Assembly: GCA_000711775.1 (NCBI GenBank)
Contig: ARYC01001261.1
Span: forward strand, 1-64,000
Source: Oxytricha trifallax
Taxonomy: Eukaryota > Ciliophora > Spirotrichea > Sporadotrichida > Oxytrichidae
DNA length: 64,000 nucleotides
Direction: 5' to 3'
The stretch's first letter is position 1. Each line of letters starts with the position of its first letter. The notes beneath the pieces are model-generated. The model searched no databases and was not told the origin of the DNA. It saw only the letters and a program-made list of their open reading frames with translations. A program made the translations under genes and the position numbers. This document shows positions 24,618 through 36,049 of the stretch, in pieces.

Positions 24618-25385
24618 ATGGAATCTATTAATACTGTTATGAAGAGGGTTGAGGCTCAAGAAAAGATCTCAAGATTCAGAAGTAAGGAAGATCTCAATCG
24701 ATACCTCACTCAACATGGTAATATAACAATGTATATCTAAACAAATACTCTAGTTGGGTTTATTCCTTCCAGCCATGGAAGGTACCAAAATTACATTCTT
24801 AAAAGCAATACTTAGTGAGGAGAAGAAAGCTTTTAAAAATAAAGTGATTAAACTAATTGAAATTCCAAACTACCCTGAGATTTTAGTTACTAATCTTTAT
24901 TATGATGCTATGAAAGATGAGGAAGTGCTTGTTTTCCTTCCTACAAATAAAAGACTCTCTAATAAACTACAGAGAGTAACTTCTTCTTTGGTGTTCTTGC
25001 TACAATAAAAGAGGAGTAACTCAGAGAAATAATTGAAGAAGCTCATAAGAAACGATATTCAATCTCTCCTGAAGACTAGAAAAAGCAAAGCTTTCTAATA
25101 AGCTCAGCTTGGCTGAGGAACTTAAGAAGCATCCAAATCTTTCAAGTAATCTTTGACATATAACTTTGTAGGAAAACCTGACACTGAGATACATCTAATC
25201 AAAGAGCATGCTAAGGTTCATAGAGATAGAAAACAGCAGACAGTTCATTAAGTTAGCAAGAGACTTTATCATGCAATATAAAAAACCAGAAGATATTAAT
25301 ATTGATGCAGGAGATGGCAGTAAGAGAAGAAACTTAGGGCATGTCAAGCCATAAGAAGAAGAAAAAAAGAGAAGCCTAATCCCTT
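24618..25385 (+). pseudogene. TBE '22-kDa'-type protein
   Basis: ATG at 24618 gives MESINTVMKRVEAQEKISRF. A frame change near 24750 leads into GLFLPAMEGTKITFLKAILS and IEIPNYPEILVTNLYYD. A further frame change gives NFFFGVLATIKEEQL and a Glu/Lys-rich tail. The N-terminal RFRSKEDLNRYL aligns with RFRSKNDQVNFL of the copy at 35.3 kb, which supports this start. No known domain. Two frameshifts make it a pseudogene. It is divergent from the kinase gene and convergent with the transposase. Confidence 0.65.
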
Positions 25386-25544
25386 TAAGGGTTAATTTAA
25401 CATATGAGGCATTTCATTCATTTAAGTCTAAAACTTATTAAGAAAAATTCATTCTCCCTTTCTTTACACATATTGTAGTCCTATCTTTATTCACTCTTTT
25501 GCAACTACTTTATATTATGTCTACTGTATATATTGGTAAATCAT

Positions 25545-26140
25545 GCATTATATGATAAAACATTAACTTCTTCAAGTGGATCTTGATTTAACTCCATTAG
25601 AATTCGATTCCATTAAATTATGGGCTATAAGGAACGTTGTATACAAGAGTTATGTTTAACTCTTCATAAGGTTTCTTTGATTCCTCAGTCTAATGAACTG
25701 AGAGAATATCAACAATGAAGATGATCTCTTGATTATTGTATTATCTATTAGCTTATGCAAGAATTCAATATACTGCTCTTACTTAATAGAGCGAGGATGA
25801 ATGACATAATTTTCTAAGCCTAAATCTTCACTAATACCAGGTAAAATTGCATGAGTGACGACCTTTACTTTTTAGTAATACACTTCTATATTATCATATT
25901 TCTTGTATCAAGACTTATTAATAAAGGTGTTGAAGGTGAATACAACTTCATCAGTATATATGAACTTGATGTTATTAGTAATAGCTCTCTGCATTTAATC
26001 ATATATATATATATATAGTTTAAATTATACCTATAAAATGGCTCTGTGAAACCAATCACTCTCTTAACTCTGTTGACAGTTTTGAAAGTAATTCCATTTC
26101 GTCAATAAATATTGGCTATAGTTTAAGGAGAGATACACAT
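25545..26140 (-). pseudogene. TBE '42-kDa' DDE transposase
   Basis: A helix-turn-helix-like segment (ANIYQRNGITFKTVNRVKR) lies at 26110-26060. Then comes FIYTDEVVFTFN (first Asp) near 25960 and a stretch with NKS-stop-YKKYDN (TGA where Trp is likely). Next is FIVDILSVH (second Asp) near 25720 and YSPQFNGIEFQW (catalytic Glu) near 25600. Between the helix and catalytic parts, a GT...AG A+T-rich segment with (TA)n could be an intron or an insertion. Order and motifs are those of IS630-like TBE transposases. Frame changes and internal TGA indicate decay. Confidence 0.7.
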
Positions 26141-26201
26141 TTCAACTATACCCTAAAAATCAAAGCACTTATAAACCTCATCTAGGGGTTATTGGGTTTT
26201 G

Positions 26202-29035
26202 ATTTGGATCCTAGTTTCCATTTGTGAACATTATTTATCTATGTTTTAGTATCATTACTTATCTTATTGAATTTTTGTAGCTTTATTATAATTTAATTTA
26301 TTTTACAATAAAAAACTTTAAATTTTTTCAAAAATAATTTTTATTATTCAAAATTCAAAAAACTAACATAAATTACAAATAACAATAAAAACGAAAATAT
26401 AAAAAAAGAGAATTCTATTGTAGTTCAGTACTCTAAATTTAAACAGTTTTTATGGTAATTAAAATTAAAAACAAAAAATATCTTAAGACTATTATATAGT
26501 ACATGACATAAATTGATTTTTTTGTAATTTTTATAAATAATTACATAAAGTTTAGATACCTGCATAAATTTAAAATAGAAATTACAATTGCATATAATAT
26601 TGTTACATACTGATTGTAAGTCAGCTCTTTTCTAATAGAATAAGAATGTTTAAGAATAAAACTATAGAAGATATGTGACAAATCTTCTATACAAATATCT
26701 ATTTTATAAATAACTGATATATCTTTATGTGAAATGCTAAGTACCATTAATAAAAAAATTATGTGAGGACTAAATTTATAAATTTAATAATAAATCGTTG
26801 ATAATACATACCTTTAGTTCAATTGAATTTATTGCACAGTGAACCACGAAAGATTAATGAGGTTGATATAAAAAGATTATTAATCATCAGCAGATGATGC
26901 ATTATTAGTTTATAGAGATAGAAAAAATAGTAATTTAACTAGAGCAATAAAATCCATGAATTTAAAGAAGTTACACCTGCTTTGAAGACGTGGGAAATCT
27001 TTAATTAAAATATATGTTTTTTTTTGTATTGAATGCTGATAGATCCCTGCAAGCTATAGAGTGCACTATGATTAAAAGAGTATGAAATTCCTATAATCAA
27101 AATATGTCTGTGGATCATGATGCAATATGAGAATTCAAGTATTTTTTTCCGAAAATTACCCAATCCATCTGCATGCATGGATCATGGTCAAAGAGTGATC
27201 TTGTTGTACTAGAAATATTTTCTTCGAATTCTATAAACCTTTTGACCCTAGGTTGCTAAATAGTTTAAAATATTATTTCTTGGAGGCTAGTTATCACCAG
27301 ATAAAACCTTAATTTCTTCGAAAGCCTTTATATTAATAAAATGTTTATATTATATATTTATAAATATCAAAATTATGGCTTATAAAATATTACAATAAAA
27401 AGTGATAAAATCGATGACTTTCTAATTACTTTTACACTGAGGTTCATTTCTAAGGTTCGATAAATTTTTTCTCATTATTTGTAATTAATATTTTATACTA
27501 AGAATTAACATAAGATTTTTATATATTTTTTCATAATTGATATTTATTTACATTATAAAGTTTCAAATTCCTTTTTCTTGATTTTATTAATTATATATAT
27601 ATAGATTTTCTTACAACATTTGTTACATAATTTTTATAATTATTTATTAATACATTTCTCACATTTGAAATTTCTATTTTCAAACAAATTTAAATTTGTT
27701 TTTTTTATTTATTCTTTTAAAAATCTCTACTATTAATGGATTAATATTTTTTGTAGTTTTCTTATTTTACCTAATATGTAATTACATAAATTCCAATCGC
27801 TTTTCGTTTAATGCGATTGTTTTTAAAAAGTCATTATTTATTTTTGTTATATTATAATTAACACTCTTAGAATAATATCATTTATTAATATTTGATCTTC
27901 TTTGTATTTTTTAAGACATTATATAAAAAACTTTATTGATTCTTCATAAATCTCTTTATTAAAAGACAGGAATTCTACTTTTATAACGGAATTCTTAAGT
28001 AAATTAATTTTCAAACAATAAATTTAACTATTAAGTATATCTAGATAAAAAAAAGAATTATAAAGAATAAGCTTTTAATAATAATTCGATTATCTAGATA
28101 AGGTTTTTATTTTATTAATATAAATGATATTCTTCACATTAATTGTGCTTAAATTATTATAAAACAAGTTAGTCTAACCTTCTATTCAATAGGCAGAATC
28201 ATAAAAATCCAGAAGAATAGATTAAAAACATGGGATAAGAGCATTAGAATGTTGGTACTTGTAGATAAGCCATTAATTATTAGCAAGGCATGATGAAAGT
28301 AAATAATAAAATCAAATTAATATAAAAATACGAAAGGAATAAAAAAATACTTAAGATATCTATATATATCCAAACTTAAATATATAAAATTTTAGATTTA
28401 AAGTGTTTTTTGAGAAAAATAAATATGTCACAATTATAAAGTATAAAGCTACAATATTAATAAATTACAAAATATTAGGGGAAAAAATGAAAAATAAATG
28501 ATAACTGTCATTAAAATAATATAAAATAAATAAGTTTAGATTTTATAAGGAGTTTCACTTTAAAAATGAGGAATAATTGCATGAATATTTTCCAATTAAT
28601 CAACTATCTCATATATAAATTATGAAATTAGTTTATTTTTGCATTTTCCTGAATAATTCTATTCCAGCGAACAACTTATATAATTCAAAATAATTATTAT
28701 GAAAATTATTTGTTAATCTTGTGCAATTCTTAATTCATATAATTATCTCGCTATAAAAAGATAAATGTTCGCATGTTATTGCTTAGAATTTTACTAATAT
28801 CTTGTTTTTTCAATCATTATGATTTAAGATAGGATAAAATATGTTAGTGATAGAAGAAGTATCTATAATATTAGAAGATTTTTATAAGAAAAGTAATTTT
28901 ATTGAAATTATGCTAACCAATGCGTGTTTATTTTTGATATTCCACTCTGATACATTTTTATTTAACAGTTAGTAATTATTTTTTGTTTATATTTAACTTG
29001 AAATTAATTTTAAGTTAACAAAAATACAGATACAA
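26202..29035. other. A+T-rich spacer, nothing recognised
   Basis: About 2.8 kb with very low G+C. No frame with protein-like composition; no long inverted repeat seen. Confidence 0.5.
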
Positions 29036-29039
29036 TTAT

Positions 29040-29450
29040 ATGTTATTATAATATTAAAATCATAAAAGATCTAATATTTACACAATATGATCGCATTGAT
29101 ATCTCTGGGGACTCCAGATCTTTTAAATATGTTAATTAGTAAGGATCAAGTTCTTTGGTCATTAATTGTCTGATTTTTTTCATGTCTTCATCAAATAGTT
29201 CACACTCATAGATTGATTGTGTCGGTAGTATTTTATGATATCTTCTTCGTGAATTACTGTCGATTTTCCGTTTGTTCAGTATTCTCACTGTGAGTTCATT
29301 TAGAAGTGAGGTTATCATGATGTGTTTTCCTTTTCCAAAATATTATATAGTATGCTCAGTTTGTAATTTGGTGATTTTAAAATGGTTAGTCTCGAATTAC
29401 CATTTGGCAAAAACTGATAAATTTACATTAGAAACTAGTTCGCTTTTGAA
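29040..29450 (-). pseudogene. Unknown basic protein fragment
   Basis: With TAA/TAG as Gln, the minus strand is open from a TGA near 29450 to about 29040. It reads LSVFAKWQFETNHFKITKLQ, then GKGKHIMITSLLNELTVRIL, NSRRRYHKILPTQSIYECEL and EDMKKIRQLMTKELDPYQ. That is about 135 codons, with Trp as TGG and mixed codon use, so probably real protein. No known domain recognised. An alternative frame just upstream (NNADCSAWESLMVIQKRT) suggests a frameshifted 5' part. It stands alone between A+T-rich stretches and could be a germline copy of a gene segment. Confidence 0.4.
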
Positions 29451-29559
29451 TCACCATTAATGATTCCCAGGCTGAACAATCGGCATTATTAAGGTGTTAG
29501 TTCGCAGTGTGAACCATTTGTCCGGCAGTTTTGTCTTCAAATTTTTATTTCTACTACTA

Positions 29560-30425
29560 ATTAAAGTTTCTTCTCTTTAATCTGCTCCTGCAGATAATAC
29601 TTTTATAGATTATGGGAATTTATAATTGTGAGATTTTAAAAGAAGATTTCCATTCCTATTTTTATTAGAAGTCACGTTCTTCGTGTATGCTAACAAGCAA
29701 TGTGAGTTATTGCATCTTTTTCATTTTGATTATTTTGACATCTATCAAGTGTTAGACAGTCTCTAGTAGATTTAAGATTTTTGGTACCAATTTATTTAAA
29801 TTGCAAATTTAATATTTTATTTTATTTTTTTGGACCAATTTGGTATTTAGCATGTCACGTAATCAGATTAAGTTGATTGTTGGTTTATTAAGTTATGCAC
29901 CTTTTTATTAATCATATGAATTATTTTTAGTAGAAATAGAAATTAAGAATTATTAAATAAAAATAAAAATGAAAAAACATAAACATTGTTCTATTAGTGA
30001 TCAAAACAAAGCGTTGATAATTTAACTTAGATTTGGAAATTAAGACTCATAAAAAGCAACAATAACTTTTTGACTTACAAAAAAATACGAGAAATATTTG
30101 GATATAATTAAAATATGATTCGAAAAATATGCATGGGAAATAATTATCAGTCTCAAAAGAATAGAAATTAAATAAAAAGAACCTTAAATTTAACTCTAAG
30201 CACTTAAACTATTTGGTCAATAAAAATACTTTAAGGGAACTAAAATTATATTCATTAGCTGATAGGGCCAAAATTTTACATCGTTAATTCCCAGATTAAA
30301 GGATATCTGCTTCTAGTCCTTGAAAACTTTACCTATCAATTGGAGCCGAGTATAAGAACGTTAAATCATCATATAGACTTTCAAATTCTAAAAACTCCCA
30401 AATAAAAGCTATTTAACTACAGAAT
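29560..30425. other. A+T-rich spacer
   Basis: No gene-like frame. The left end of TBE-like element B should lie here or further left, but I cannot identify it. Confidence 0.4.
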
Positions 30426-30435
30426 TACCCTTTAC

Positions 30436-30960
30436 TTATTTAAGCTTACTAGAACAAGGAAGCAATCATTTATTTGGATGAAACTATCTTCTAGCCTCAT
30501 AATATAAAAATAATAGCATGGGCCGCCCCATATTAAAATTAAGCTATTCAAAAAGAAGGCAATACATATAAACTCTAGCTATATAGCTGCTTTAGTTTTC
30601 ATAACTGGGTAACATAGGATAATAGAATTTATCATAAAAGAAAAGTCTATAAAAATACCTGATTTAATTTAGGGACTTGAATTAATTGAGAATCAATTTA
30701 AGCATAAATGAGTTGTAATTATTATGGATAATTTAAGAGCTCACCATAATACAGAATTTAAGCGATTAATAGAAGCTAAAAGATGGAATTATTTATTCAA
30801 TTCACCTTACTCATCTAAGTACAACTGTATTTAAGAAAGTTTTAGAGAGTCAGACTTGCTTATAAAAGGGTCATAATTTAAAGGAACTTCAACTTTACAA
30901 ATAAAGCTCATTTTTAAATAGTAAGGAACCCAATTTCAAGTATAAAGTAAGTGTACTGCC
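30436..30960 (+). pseudogene. TBE-like DDE transposase, element B
   Basis: EAIIYLDETIFQPHNIKIIA at about 30450 gives the first Asp. After a frame change it reads AALVFITGQHRIIEFIIKEK. A TGA falls just before VVIIMDNLRAHHNTEFKRLI (second Asp), followed by YLFNSPYSSKYNCI. There the catalytic Glu position has become a TAA (Gln in this code), followed by ESF. It is homologous to the element A copy on the other strand. Loss of the Glu, the TGA and the frame change make it inactive. Confidence 0.65.
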
Positions 30961-31409
30961 TTAAAACAGAAATAAGGCACATAAATAAAATGCAGAGATA
31001 GGTTGCGCTTTTAAATGAAGAGTGAATAAGCAAAAATTTTATACTAATTAATTTTGAATAAATCTAAAATATTAAAGGATTTTTGCTTTTAAGGAGTCTA
31101 ATTTAGGTTCCTTGCTCCAGTACCTTCTTTATGTTCTTCTAAATTATGATTTACGTTGTTGATATAATCAGAGTATGAAAAGTTCATTTCATTCAATTTT
31201 CTTTTCTTTGTAACTCTTCTGACTTAGGTTCCTTATTTCTAAATTGAAAGTGCTCTGCTTTTTTCTCTATTTAAGTTAATGAAGAAAATTCTTATCTTAC
31301 TAGAAATAGTTAGATTTTTTTATAGCAATTCCAAAAAGTCATTGCTTATGACAATAGAATTTTGGTCCCCTTATATTTGTGTCCCTTAAACTCTTATTTA
31401 CTATTAATC

Positions 31410-31690
31410 TTGAACCATTCTTTACAAATACTCATTTCTAAGAGTCCCAAGAATGCCAAAGAAATATTTTCAGTCAAGAAGATCATTGTCATCCTCGTAT
31501 ATATTTAAGTGCCTTTTTAATTCCTCATCTACTTTGACTTCCTCCCATTTACGTTTCAAGCTTAATTCAGGGAAGTAGAGGGCATTAATCCAAATAACCT
31601 CATTTAACTTAATTAGAATTTTAGTACCTCAGAGGACATCTCCTATAAATCTCATCGTGCATTGTTTATAGGGATGTATGAAACATCTTG
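31410..31690 (-). pseudogene. TBE '22-kDa'-type protein, element B
   Basis: The minus strand reads LNEVIWINALYFPELSLKRK, then WEEVKVDEELKRHLN and KYFFGILGTLRNEYL, colinear with the copy in element A. One TGA falls before KYFFG. It is convergent with the element B transposase and lies next to the right terminal repeat, the mirror image of element A. Confidence 0.6.
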
Positions 31691-32039
31691 CCTATAATGA
31701 ATTAATAATTTGATACTTCCACTGGAATTTGAATTAATTATACCAGTTTGCCTTGCTACTTAATTGACCTTCTAATTATCTCGATAGGATTAGTGTGTTT
31801 ATTTGAGAACTGTTTTAAAACATTAGCATATTTTCCTTAAGCGTATAAATTAATTACTTATTTACTTTAATACTTTAGTAAAATTTTAACATTTCAATTA
31901 GATAGTCTTATTCTTAATCTAATAGCAAAATTTATTGGCTACAAAAAAGCTTTATCTGCAATAGTTATTAGTTATAGTCCTGCTTGTATTTTCCCATAAA
32001 CTCTAATGTTTTTTATTCTTAAATTCCTCTTAATAGTTT

Positions 32040-32190
32040 TGAAATTTATATTTAGGACACAAATTTAATGTTTATTTCCCCCTTTAAAATGTGAATGTCC
32101 CTATAAAAAATGTCCCCAGGGAACATTAATTTGGTCAAAAGGGTTGGAAATGTTGATTCTCGGGGTTTCTGGGTTTTAAAGTTATTATTG
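32040..32190. repeat. Right terminal repeat of TBE-like element B
   Basis: Inverse of 19243-19380: AAGGGGGAAAT-type block, two GTCCC words, CCAAATTAATGTTCCC, ending GGGTTTCTGGGTTTT near 32184. The terminal GGGTTNCTGGGTTTT also occurs at 35914. Confidence 0.6.
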
Positions 32191-32539
32191 GGTCATTAAA
32201 TTTGAGTTCGTATTTGTTTGTGATTAAATTTGAGTTCCCTTAATATGCTTAGTATTTACTATATATAAATTATTTACTATTAAGGACTAAGATATAAAAT
32301 TAAATTGTGACTATTAATAATTTTATAAATTAAGCGATTTAATAATAAATGGAACCAAAACTTAATTAAAAAAATTGGGGCTCTTCATCATTGAGCAGCC
32401 TAAATTCAAATGATAATTACTCATCCTCTGTTAACGAAATTTCAAGTTAAGTTGTAGAAGAATGTAAGATTTAAAATATTTAATTTTACATTTAAAGGAC
32501 CTTGATCAATCATAGTAAGGCTAAAATTTGAATAGTGAA

Positions 32540-33500
32540 AATGTTAAAAAGCCAGAAATATCATAATCTGCAACAACTCACACTTGCACAATTTGTGACA
32601 AGATTTCCACTAAAAATAATATACGAGGCACTTTATAAGACATTCTAGAAAGCAAGGAAAATTTGCTCATTTTATGTCAAAAGATGGGTACTCTTGCAAA
32701 GTTTGTAATCAAAGATTTGTTGATAGATACCCAACTGCAAAACTCAAAAAGCCCCTAATTGCTCATTCTGAAGATGAACTTCACAAATAAGAGTATCCTG
32801 CATTTGTAAATAACAAAATTTTCATGTATTCAATTTAATTTATAGGTTGTCTAATAATTAAATAATTTGGACATTAATTAAAAGAAAACAAGGAAATTAG
32901 AGAACGACTCAATTTGAAACTAATAAGGATCTTAATTAAGATGAGGAACTCAAATTAGAGGAACCTTATTTAAAGAACTCAAATAATGATGATCCACAAA
33001 ATAGTCACTCTTAATCAATTAATTTGTGTTCTTGTTGATATGAGGAGATTTAAAATTATCAGCAGCATGTACTAATTTCATGCAACTATTAAAATTTTGA
33101 AGAAAAAGTTAAATAGAAAACCTAATAGAGTGGGAGTCTAATTGAGTTTATATAAGAGTTGATTTCGAGAAGACCTGCTCTCACATATAATCACTTGGCT
33201 AGACATTAAATAGTCAGCTTAAATTAAGATGCACTCTATTTCGATAGAGTTTAACGAAATATTTTTTGGCTACTCAATTTAGAGAAACACAAAATTTAAT
33301 ATTTAGATAACATTACCAAGATATATTTTAGCCCTTCTTACTTGCTAGTTTGGCTTAAGGTTATGACTTCAATTTAGGAGATCTCCTGAATCTCTATCAT
33401 CGTAGAGTTGTTACACAGAGATGCATAGTTAGTGCAGCTATTGCAATAGCTAAGCTCCATGATTTAAACATTCATGATATATTATAAGTGATATATAATA
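32540..33500 (+). pseudogene. TBE-like zinc-finger/kinase gene, element C (truncated)
   Basis: Finger region: CTICDKISTKNN at 32590, one frameshift, then RHFIRHSRKQGKFAHF and YSCKVCNQRFVDRY, then LIAHSEDELHKQEYP (about 32625-32790). The kinase part is at 33355-33480: YDFNLGDLLNLYHRRVVTQR and AIAIAKLHDLNIHDIL, stopping before the catalytic loop. The YDFxLGD block matches the fragment at 17.3 kb. The catalytic half of the kinase is missing, and the transposase gene follows directly. Frameshift plus truncation make this a pseudogene. Confidence 0.6.
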
Positions 33501-33599
33501 ATTTATAAATAATAATAACAACAAACAGTCATCCATGAAAAACCTCTCTGAATAAACTTAAAATGAGATGATATCAAAGTATGTCAAGTTGCTTCGAAT

Positions 33600-34391
33600 G
33601 GGACTGAGAACCCCAATAAAAACTCTAAACTACTCCTAACACTGAGTAATATTGCCAAGCTGCTTAAAGTATCTATTAGGTTTGTTTGATCTGTTTGTGC
33701 CATTAATGGGAAGAGTCATGAATAAAGGGTGGACTCTTAAAATTACAAAATTTCGAAAATTTCTGAATAAACAAAATAATTTTTGGTTGATGAAAAAATT
33801 CTAAGCAAATAGAAGGGGTACTCTCTCCATTCTAGAGCAAAACTTTTTCATAGATTATATCCTGACTTAATATTAACCCCTTCTCAACTTCATTATATTT
33901 ACAAAAAGAATAAAGTGAAATACAAAGTTATGAGATCCACCAATAGGCTATCCTAGAGAAAGCAATAGAAAATAAAGTAAATGAGATTTGAAAGTTTTTC
34001 TAAACTAATTAACATGGTAGCAAGAGGCAAGAAAATTGTTTATATAGATGAGGTCTTCTTCAAGCCCTATGTGGTTACTCAGCGTTCATGGGTAAGAGTG
34101 GGAATGAATTAAATAATAAAGTAGGAGGGTCTCAAACTTCGGACTTTTGCATCGATAGTGGCTGTGAGTATGGAAGCGGGACATGAGGGCTATTATACAA
34201 AGTTAAAATCTATCAACATGCAAGATGTGAAGACAAAGATTGAATATCTTGATTCTTTTAACAATCAAGAGGAAGTTGCTATCTTTTGGGATTACTTGAG
34301 GAGCCACCATAGCAAAATAGTAAAATAACAAATTAAAGAATACAAATGGGAGTGCCTTTTCAAAGCCCCATAGTCTTCAGAGTTTCGTTGA
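33600..34391 (+). pseudogene. TBE-like DDE transposase, element C
   Basis: Helix-turn-helix-like NIAKLLKVSIRFV is followed by a TGA at 33687. From there one frame is open for 233 codons to TGA at 34389, with at least 14 TAA/TAG codons. It has KIVYIDEVFFKPYVV (first Asp), AIFWDYLRSHHSKIVKQQ (second Asp; MDN replaced by FWD) and LFKAPQSSEFR-stop, where SPxSxxFNxIE is expected. So the catalytic Glu is lost at the end. The long frame without a frameshift is good evidence for the TAA/TAG = Gln code. Confidence 0.7.
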
Positions 34392-34620
34392 AGAAGAAGA
34401 TTTTCTCAAATTAAGAAAAATTACTATTAGTCTATGATTGTATAAAACTTCAAAATGAATGAATCCTAATATTCTAAAATCATAAGAGACTCTATAGAAG
34501 TGGTTCATCTTGACAAGGTGAGAAGGTTGATAGAAAGACATATTTTAAAGATGAAAAATAATTTACGCAAAAATATGAATAATTAAGAGACAAATAATAT
34601 AAGTTTATAATTAAAATCAA

Positions 34621-35377
34621 TCACTCAGTGAATTCATTGTGGGGACTTCTATAGTCAGGTACTTTGTGCCATAGGTATGTCCCTTGACTAATTACTGACA
34701 GCTCTTTTGTTCTCTCCGATTTATTTATAATCAGGGTATGTTATGGAAATCTCATGATATTGTCGTTTTTTTTCTTTACTCGGGGTTGAGACTTCTACTT
34801 GAGCATAGAAAGAAAGTGCTTTGCCTTTCGTTTCTATACTAATGATTTATTTAGTTTTTATATTACTAGAGAAAAACGGCTCTCCTTGTAACTCTTTATA
34901 TACATCTTCTCTAACATATATTATTCCTTCTCTTCCTTTAAGCTGTCTCGTTTGTTCCTTGATCTGTTAACATGCTTGATAAGTTGGGACAAGTAATTGG
35001 TTTATAGGGTCCCAAGTACCCCGATGAAATACTTTCTATCTGGAAAAACAGTATAGTCTGGGTAATAATTTATGAATCTCATAATTTCTTGGTCTTTCTT
35101 AACCTGCTCAAAATTATTCTTGACAAGGAGCTCCTCATAGTATGGAACATTGAGCTAAACCACCTCCCCAGATTTTAAAAGAGTTTTGCTCCCTGCTAAG
35201 AAGTCTTTAATGAACCCCATGATTACATGCTCATCATTGGGTAAAAAGTAGCCCTCTTTAATATTATTATAATTTAATCTTACTATTGAACCTCAGAAAA
35301 TTGACCTAGTCATTCTTTGACCTGAACCTAGTCTAGAACTCCCTTACATCATGACCATGGATAGCCTGTCTCTTCAT
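34621..35377 (-). pseudogene. TBE '22-kDa'-type protein, element C (best preserved copy)
   Basis: Start at ATG 35377 (MKRQAIHGHDVREFQTRFRS); one frame change near 35280. Then a single open frame runs to TGA at 34621: GYFLPNDEHVIMGFIKDF, VVQLNVPYYEELLVKNNF, PDYTVFPDRKYFIGVLGTLQ, and a long Lys/Arg-rich tail of about 110 residues. The core FLP...NVPxxEEL...DRKYFxGVLGTL matches the other three copies. No known domain. The basic tail suggests nucleic-acid binding (inference). It is convergent with the transposase and adjacent to the right end near 35932. Confidence 0.65.
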
Positions 35378-35984
35378 TCGCATGTGCTATTTATATAAAA
35401 TTATTAACGTTAAATGAAAACTTATTAAATTACTGGTCTCATATTTTGATTCTTGAGGCAGAGCTTCCATATTATATAGAAATTCGATAAAAGCTCTTAT
35501 AAATATATACTGATCAGATTATAAATTTCACTATTATAATATGAAACCTTATCATTTAAAATAGAAGACTTTTGTTATTATTATAACTTTTATTAAATTT
35601 AAAAAATGGTTGAAATATCCCCAAAGTAGTTAAGCATATGTATTAACAATTATATAATTTCTTATATTTTACCATAATTTCGGTACACTATGGGACTCAT
35701 CAAATTTATACCGAGTAAAATTAAGTTTACGAGATTTATTATAGCATAGAAATTACATATTTTTTAATATTTCATTACTATTCTAAAACTGACTTTAACA
35801 AATAACTTTAATTAATCTAATGCAATTGATATATCTCTATATAATAAATTAAAAATTATTAAAAGATTTAAATATAATATAATGCTATAATATGAGTATT
35901 AAAAGAGAAAGAAAGGGTTCTGGGTTTTAAAAATATATACTTATTAATTAAATTTTGTTGTAAGTATAAACAAGGAGATTTTTA
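35378..35984. other. A+T-rich stretch with the right end of TBE-like element C
   Basis: GGGTTCTGGGTTTT at 35914-35927 matches the right end of element B (32170-32184). I take it as the right terminus of element C. The rest shows nothing recognisable, and a left terminus for C was not found. Confidence 0.45.
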
Positions 35985-36049
35985 CAAAATTAGTATGATT
36001 CATTATATTTTATTATTAATATAAAATAATCAAATAAATAAACGGAAAC

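Larger units (their letters stand above)
22456..26201. mobile_element. TBE-like transposon, nearly complete (3.75 kb)
   Basis: The left end CAAAACCCCAAAATCCC (22456) and inverted right end GGGGTTATTGGGTTTTG (26201) continue as a terminal repeat of about 75 bp. It shares the blocks TTATAA-TGCTTTGATTT and TAGGGTATAG in both ends. The flanking triplets are ATC and ATT, consistent with the 3-bp ANT target known for TBE elements. Inside are three genes: zinc-finger/kinase (minus), 22-kDa type (plus) and DDE transposase (minus). The gene content, length and telomere-like ends are those known for TBE of oxytrichid ciliates. All three frames carry breaks, so this copy is not autonomous. Confidence 0.85.

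Noticed and set aside
19243-32190. A single 13-kb element bounded by the repeats at 19243 and 32190
   Set aside because: Each repeat has its own adjacent 22-kDa and transposase copies in mirror order, and an entire other TBE element lies between; two separate copies explain this better.
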